Part shown: piece after piece, positions 59,475 to 64,000 of the stretch
Numbering within the stretch: position 1 is the stretch's first letter
How the letters are laid out: each line of letters opens with the position of its first letter
Assembly (NCBI RefSeq): GCF_001428105.1
Contig: NZ_LMSJ01000034.1
Coordinates: 192,832 to 256,831 of the forward strand
Direction of reading: 5' to 3'
Origin: Paenibacillus sp. Soil766
GTDB lineage: Bacteria > Bacillota > Bacilli > Paenibacillales > NBRC-103111
Length of the DNA stretch: 64,000 nucleotides
Position numbers and translations under genes: made by a program
Notes under the pieces: generated by a model
What the model saw: only the letters and a program-made list of their open reading frames with translations
The model's database searches: none
Told to the model about the DNA's origin: nothing

Positions 59475-59488
59475 TGTAAGCGTTAACA
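59475..59488 (+). promoter_or_regulatory. Catabolite-responsive element (CcpA cre)
   Basis: TGTAAGCGTTAACA matches the cre consensus TGWNANCGNTNWCA at all defined positions. It stands 41 bases before fadF, close to its likely transcription start, a usual place for CcpA repression. Confidence 0.7.
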
Positions 59489-59528
59489 AAATGGTGAGTA
59501 AACAATTTAAATAAAAGGAGGGACCTCC

Positions 59529-61568
59529 ATGACCGGTTCGCTGATTCAGTTTCTCCTCTTTCTGGCGGTTACGGGTTTGGCGCTCTACGGGTTCGGCAGA
59601 GTTGTGTATCATCGATACTTGTACATCCAGTTAGGGAAATCGGTGGATTTGAAGAAGGAAGCTAAGGTAAGGCTTAAGGGGTTTGCGGTTCAAGTGTTTG
59701 GCCAGACGAAGTTATTGAAGGATAAAAAGAGCGGCATCATGCATATCGTGATTTTTTATGGCTTCATAATTCTACAGCTAGGGGCTTTGGACCTTATTTT
59801 AAAAGGACTAATTGACCATAGGTTACCTATTCCTGGTTATGACTATTTCACCATCATGCAGGAAGTGACGGTCGGATTGATCGTGCTGGCCATGGGTTAT
59901 GCCACGTATCGACGATACATCGAAAAGCTTAAGCGTCTCAAAAGAGGCTGGAAGCCGAGCATTGTTGTGTTTTTTATCATGTTCTTGATGTTGTCGGTTG
60001 TGATTAGCGGTGGTTTTGAACGTATTCGTGAGGGGCTACCAGCTTCAGGATTCGCTCCGCTGACATCAGGTTGGGCGGCAATGTTTGAAGGGATGTCGAT
60101 TTCAGCGGCAACGATTGGATTCTACGCAGGCTGGTGGATGCATCTGCTGATTCTGTTATCCTTCCTTATCTATGTGCCGCAGTCCAAGCATTTTCACATT
60201 ATTACCGCTCCAATTAACATCTTGCTGCGACGTACGGAGCCGACAGGTAAGCTCGCATCCTTGAATTTGGAGGATGAAGATGCGGAGGAATTCGGCGTTG
60301 GCAAGATTGAGGATTTTACGCAAAAGCAGATGCTGGATTTCTACTCTTGTGTCGAGTGTGGTCGCTGTACGAGCGTGTGTCCTGCTAATACGACAGGCAA
60401 GCTGCTGTCCCCGATGCATCTCATTACGAAGTTGCGCGATCATTTGACGGAGAAAGGCGCAGTTATTACCTCGAAGTCCCCGTGGGTACCGGCTGTGGTG
60501 TTTGCACCAGAATCGCAGGGAAATCCGCTTGAAGTTGATCTGATCGGCGGTGTGATCACTGAGGAAGAGCTGTGGGCTTGTACAACCTGCCGCAATTGTG
60601 AGGATCAATGTCCAGTAGCGAATGAGCATGTGGATAAAATCATTGATATGCGCAGGCACTTAGTGCTGACGCAAGGCAGCATGCCGCATGACGGTCAACG
60701 TGCGCTGCAGAACATTGAGAGACAAGGCAATCCTTGGGGGATTTCCCGCAATGATCGTGTGAAATGGGTCAAAGAGGTTGACCCAGAAGATGCGCTTGAA
60801 GTGCGAACGGTCAAGGAGAATCCAACGTTTGAGTATCTATTCTTCTTAGGCTCAATGGGTGCCTATGATAATCGCAGTCGCAAAATTACTTATGCTTTCG
60901 TGAAATTAATGAAGGAGGCTGGTATCTCTTTTGCCATATTAGGAAATGAGGAGAAAAATTCCGGTGATACACCGCGTCGCATGGGGAATGAATTCTTGTT
61001 CCAGCAGCTATGTGCGGACAATATCACAACTTTTCAAAAGTACAAGGTGGGGAAGATTGTCACGACATGCCCGCATACGTACCACACGTTCAAAAATGAG
61101 TATCCTGAATTTGGCTTAACGGCAGAGGTGTTTCATCATACAGAACTACTGGACCTTTGGGTGAAAGAAGGACGCTTGACTCCGCAACACGAGGTCAATG
61201 AACGCATAACGTACCACGATTCTTGTTACTTAGGTCGTTATAACGAAGTGTACGAGGAGCCCCGTAATGTGTTGCGGGCAATTCCTGGTGTGGAACTTGT
61301 GGAACAAGCGCGTTCTCGTGAAAACAGCATGTGCTGTGGAGCTGGCGGGGGCATGATGTGGATGGAGGAAACGGCTGGTACTCGTGTGAATGTAGCGCGT
61401 ACGGAGCAACTGTTGAGTGTCAAGCCAACGGTAATCTCCTCGGCGTGTCCTTATTGTTTGACGATGGTGGAGGATGGCACGAAGCTGAAAGAAATAGAGG
61501 AGCAGGTTAAAGCTCGGGATATTGCTGAAATTCTTGCACAATCGGTGTTCGGTCTATCGAAAAACTAA
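59529..61568 (+). CDS. fadF: FadF-like membrane Fe-S oxidoreductase (beta-oxidation)
   Basis: A 679-residue protein: about six N-terminal membrane helices of the NarI/cytochrome-like type (1-215), two 4Fe-4S motifs (CVECGRCTSVCPAN and CTTCRNCEDQCPV), and a C-terminal heterodisulfide-reductase-like domain with two CCG-type motifs (TCPHTYHTFKNEYPEFG and SMCCGAGGGMMWMEE). It matches FadF (YwjF) of B. subtilis, proposed to receive electrons from EtfAB and reduce the quinone pool. AAAGGAGG is 6-7 bases before ATG 59529. fadN follows after 54 bases. Confidence 0.88.
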   Translation: MTGSLIQFLLFLAVTGLALYGFGRVVYHRYLYIQLGKSVDLKKEAKVRLKGFAVQVFGQTKLLKDKKSGIMHIVIFYGFIILQLGALDLILKGLIDHRLPIPGYDYFTIMQEVTVGLIVLAMGYATYRRYIEKLKRLKRGWKPSIVVFFIMFLMLSVVISGGFERIREGLPASGFAPLTSGWAAMFEGMSISAATIGFYAGWWMHLLILLSFLIYVPQSKHFHIITAPINILLRRTEPTGKLASLNLEDEDAEEFGVGKIEDFTQKQMLDFYSCVECGRCTSVCPANTTGKLLSPMHLITKLRDHLTEKGAVITSKSPWVPAVVFAPESQGNPLEVDLIGGVITEEELWACTTCRNCEDQCPVANEHVDKIIDMRRHLVLTQGSMPHDGQRALQNIERQGNPWGISRNDRVKWVKEVDPEDALEVRTVKENPTFEYLFFLGSMGAYDNRSRKITYAFVKLMKEAGISFAILGNEEKNSGDTPRRMGNEFLFQQLCADNITTFQKYKVGKIVTTCPHTYHTFKNEYPEFGLTAEVFHHTELLDLWVKEGRLTPQHEVNERITYHDSCYLGRYNEVYEEPRNVLRAIPGVELVEQARSRENSMCCGAGGGMMWMEETAGTRVNVARTEQLLSVKPTVISSACPYCLTMVEDGTKLKEIEEQVKARDIAEILAQSVFGLSKN

Positions 61569-61606
61569 GTATATGCTTTCGAAGTTAGTTTTTCTATCGA
61601 AAAACT
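61559..61606 (+). promoter_or_regulatory. Two mutually exclusive hairpins ahead of fadN
   Basis: GAAAAACTAA (61559-61568, ending with the fadF stop) pairs perfectly with TTAGTTTTTC (61585-61594). The same AGTTTTTC can instead pair with GAAAAACT (61599-61606) across a 4-base loop. TCTATCGAAAAACT occurs twice, 40 bases apart. The second hairpin ends 4 bases before the fadN AGGAG. Confidence 0.4.
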
Positions 61607-61622
61607 TATAGGAGATGATCTC

Positions 61623-64000
61623 ATGACAACTATTCGTACGGCAGCGGTAATCGGTTCGGGTGTAATGGGTTCCGGTATTGCTGCGCATTTGGCCAATGTA
61701 GGTATTCCTGTCTTATTGCTCGATCGTGTGCCAGAGCAGTTAACGCCACAAGAGGAAGGGGCAGGTTTAACGCTCGATCATCCTAAAGTGCGCAACCGAT
61801 TTGCTGTGAGCGCCATGGAAAAGCTAGCGAAAACAAACCCAGCACCGCTGTATAGCGAAGCTTTTGCCTCACGGATTACGCCTGGGAATATCGAAGACGA
61901 TTGGGCGAAGCTAAACCAAGTGGATTGGATTGTTGAAGTCATTATCGAAAATTTGCAGGCTAAACAAGCGCTAATCTCTCGGATTGAACAGGTGTGGAAG
62001 CCTGGCACCATCGTATCGTCGAATACGTCGGGAATCTCAATCAATGCCATGGTGGAGAACGCTGGGGCTGAGTTTAAGAAGCATTTCCTGGGCACTCATT
62101 TTTTTAATCCTCCGCGTTACATGAAATTATTGGAAATCATTCCGAATGAGCAGACAGATCCAGGAATTGTCGCCTTTATGACCGATTATTGTGAGAAAAA
62201 GCTTGGTAAAGGTGTTGTGCAAGCCAAAGATACACCTAATTTTATAAGTAATCGGATTGGTACTTACGGGCTTCTCATTACCTTAAGAGAAATGCTGGCC
62301 AAAGGATACACGGTGGAAGAGGTAGATGCGGTGACAGGGCCTGCCATGGGGCGGCCGAAAAGCGCGACCTTCCGCACACTGGATCTCGTGGGGTTGGATA
62401 CATTTGTACATGTGGCGAACAATGTATTTGATCTCGTTACGGATCCAGCCCAGAAGGATGTCTTCGATACGCCGGCTATTTTGAAAGAGATGGTAGCGAA
62501 AGGCTGGATTGGCGAGAAGCAGGGCCAAGGTTTTTATAAGAAAGTGAAATCGGCCGAAGGCAAGGAAATTCATGCTTTGAATTTAGAGACGATGGCATAC
62601 TCGGCTGTCAGCAAAATTAGCTCAGCATCCTTGGAGGCCGCCAAACAAGCAAAGGGGACAGTTGGGAAGCTGAAAGCCTTGCTAGGTGCGAAGGATCGGT
62701 ACTCGGAGCTGGCGTGGAACATTTTGAAGCCGGTTCTGCTGTATGCAGCTGAGAAGCGGGACGAAATTGCAGACAACATCGTGGACATCGATAACGCGCT
62801 CAAGTGGGGCTTTAATTGGGAGTTGGGACCTTTTGAGACGTGGGACGCGATTGGGCTGAAACGTTCCGTGGAACGTATGGAAGCGGAAGGTAGTACCGTG
62901 CCTGAGTGGGTAAAAGCATGGATTGACGCGGGTCATGACAGTTTCTATGAGCGGAAAGAGGGCAGAACCTTTGCTATCTTGAATCAGGAGCTGCGCGAGG
63001 TGGAATCCAGGCCCGAGATCATCTCATTGGCTGCACTCAAACAGCAAAATAAAATTATTCGCTCCAACAGCGGAGCGAACTTAATCGATATCGGCGATGG
63101 CGTTGCATGCTTGGAATTCAATTCGCCGAACAATGCGATCGGAGCCGATATCCTGACGATGATTCAGCAAAGCGTTGATGAGGTTCGCGCCAACTATCGC
63201 GGGCTGGTAGTCGCCAATGAGGGTAAAAACTTCTGTGTTGGCGCCAATCTGATGCTGCTGCTGATGGAAGCGCAGGATGGCGAGTGGGATGAAGTGGATG
63301 GCATCATTCGGTTATTCCAGAACGCGATGCTCAAGCTGAAGAGACTAGATAAACCGGTCGTCGCTGCTCCGCATAAAATGACGCTCGGTGGTGGCGTGGA
63401 GGCTTGTATGCCGGCGGATCAAACGATTTTCTCGGCAGAGACGTATTATGGACTCGTTGAGACAGGTGTTGGACTTATTCCTGCCGGTGGGGGCTGCAAA
63501 GAGTTTGCACTGCTGGCTAGTCAACAAGTGAGAGACCCTGAGGTTGATCTGCAGCCGTGGATTAATGCCGTATTTGAGACAGTCGCGATGGCGAAAGTGT
63601 CCACAAGCGGCCATGATACGAAACGGCTCGGCTTTATGCGAGTGCAGGATTCGGTTGTTGTAAATCCGGATCATCGGATTTATGAAGCGAAGCAGGCTGT
63701 ACTACGGATGGACGCTGCTGGCTATACACCGCCAGCGCAAGAGAAAATCCGTGTCGTAGGCGAGAACGGAAAAGCGGTCATGCAGGTCGGCGCTTACACG
63801 ATGCGTCAAGGCGGCTACATCAGCGCACATGATCAGCTGATTGCTAATAAGCTTGCGCATGTGTTGGCGGGTGGGAATTTACCAGCTGGAACGTTGGTGA
63901 CGGAGCAATATATGCTGGATTTGGAGCGAGAAGCATTCTTGAGCTTATGCGGTGAGATTAAGACACAGCAGCGGATGCAATATATGTTGTCGAAGGGGAA
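61623..64000 (+). CDS. fadN: 3-hydroxyacyl-CoA dehydrogenase/enoyl-CoA hydratase FadN (3' end cut by the window)
   Basis: An open frame of 792 codons from ATG 61623 with no stop before the window end. The N-terminal Rossmann motif is GSGVMGSGIAAHLA (11-24), followed by the NAD-dependent 3-hydroxyacyl-CoA dehydrogenase domain (NTSGISINAM, GTHFFNPPRYMKLLE). The enoyl-CoA hydratase/crotonase domain lies at about 490-690 (NFCVGANLMLL, KMTLGGGVEACMPAD). It matches FadN (YusL) of B. subtilis, about 789 residues. The final visible residues QRMQYMLSKG resemble the family end, so only a few codons are missing. AGGAG is 8-9 bases before the ATG. Confidence 0.9.
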   Translation, partial: MTTIRTAAVIGSGVMGSGIAAHLANVGIPVLLLDRVPEQLTPQEEGAGLTLDHPKVRNRFAVSAMEKLAKTNPAPLYSEAFASRITPGNIEDDWAKLNQVDWIVEVIIENLQAKQALISRIEQVWKPGTIVSSNTSGISINAMVENAGAEFKKHFLGTHFFNPPRYMKLLEIIPNEQTDPGIVAFMTDYCEKKLGKGVVQAKDTPNFISNRIGTYGLLITLREMLAKGYTVEEVDAVTGPAMGRPKSATFRTLDLVGLDTFVHVANNVFDLVTDPAQKDVFDTPAILKEMVAKGWIGEKQGQGFYKKVKSAEGKEIHALNLETMAYSAVSKISSASLEAAKQAKGTVGKLKALLGAKDRYSELAWNILKPVLLYAAEKRDEIADNIVDIDNALKWGFNWELGPFETWDAIGLKRSVERMEAEGSTVPEWVKAWIDAGHDSFYERKEGRTFAILNQELREVESRPEIISLAALKQQNKIIRSNSGANLIDIGDGVACLEFNSPNNAIGADILTMIQQSVDEVRANYRGLVVANEGKNFCVGANLMLLLMEAQDGEWDEVDGIIRLFQNAMLKLKRLDKPVVAAPHKMTLGGGVEACMPADQTIFSAETYYGLVETGVGLIPAGGGCKEFALLASQQVRDPEVDLQPWINAVFETVAMAKVSTSGHDTKRLGFMRVQDSVVVNPDHRIYEAKQAVLRMDAAGYTPPAQEKIRVVGENGKAVMQVGAYTMRQGGYISAHDQLIANKLAHVLAGGNLPAGTLVTEQYMLDLEREAFLSLCGEIKTQQRMQYMLSKG

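Noticed and set aside
1..64000. tRNA, rRNA, CRISPR, transposase or prophage genes
   Set aside because: I looked for tRNA-like cloverleaf ends, spaced repeats and DDE transposase or phage structural proteins and saw none; a computed scan could still find a weak case.

Overview
The window looks like a chromosomal segment of a spore-forming, low-to-moderate GC Gram-positive of the Paenibacillus type. The evidence is strong AGGAGG-like ribosome binding sites, frequent TTG/GTG starts, a KapB-like protein, a YhcN-type sporulation lipoprotein, a YezD-family protein, MrfA/MrfB, three Bacillus-type ABC-F ATPases (YfmM, YfmR, YkpA types), and a FadR/EtfBA/FadF/FadN beta-oxidation region with a textbook Bacillus FadR box. 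I see no rRNA, tRNA, CRISPR array, insertion sequence or prophage. Gene names rest on recognition of protein sequence, not on a database search.

Layout. 1-2.8 kb: the end of a type IV pilus cluster (PilN end, PilO-like, a copper-amine-oxidase-domain protein, two prepilins), facing a large minus-strand PilX-like surface protein (2.8-4.4 kb) and a nitroreductase. 5.5-11.3 kb: a DNA-repair run (MrfA helicase, MrfB nuclease, Fpg/Nei glycosylase, endonuclease IV) followed by a small receiver-like protein. 11.3-13.2 kb: a lone ABC ATPase and a 2'-O-methyltransferase. 13.2-26.6 kb: a Ser/Thr kinase fused to a degenerate MinD/CpaE-like domain, TspO, a thioesterase, then a complete Tad/Flp pilus operon (CpaE, CpaF, TadB, TadC, Flp pilin, three pseudopilin-like proteins, prepilin peptidase) that ends with an FHA-domain membrane protein. 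This kinase/FHA-flanked Tad locus is the best candidate for an under-described system here.

26.7-33.4 kb: three ABC-F proteins with a Dabb protein and an M42 aminopeptidase. 33.5-39 kb: small conserved genes (thioredoxin-like, KapB, Gfo/Idh/MocA oxidoreductase, TRIC-like channel, YhcN lipoprotein). 39.1-42 kb: a MoxR ATPase plus VWA protein pair (YojN/YojO type). 42.3-45.8 kb: PurT, a second thioesterase, VanW and a DUF817 membrane protein. 45.9-49.8 kb (minus): sulfate ABC transporter operon cysT-cysW-cysA-sbp, with a promoter and a downstream palindrome. 50-56.8 kb: two alpha/beta hydrolases, YezD, a SnoaL-like protein, an AraC regulator behind an AUGUAA start-stop element, an SDR enzyme, an AlkZ-like winged-helix protein and a TIMP-like protein.

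56.8-64 kb: fatty-acid oxidation. fadR-etfB-etfA run on the minus strand and fadF-fadN diverge on the plus strand. Between them lie a FadR operator and a catabolite-responsive element. EtfAB passes electrons from acyl-CoA dehydrogenation, FadF is the membrane Fe-S acceptor, and FadN carries out hydration and 3-hydroxyacyl-CoA oxidation. fadN is cut by the window end, apparently only a few codons short.

Several conserved genes (mrfA/mrfB, yfmR, the VWA gene, etfA) contain sharply GC-rich blocks inside otherwise AT-richer coding sequence. These blocks produce many spurious antisense reading frames.
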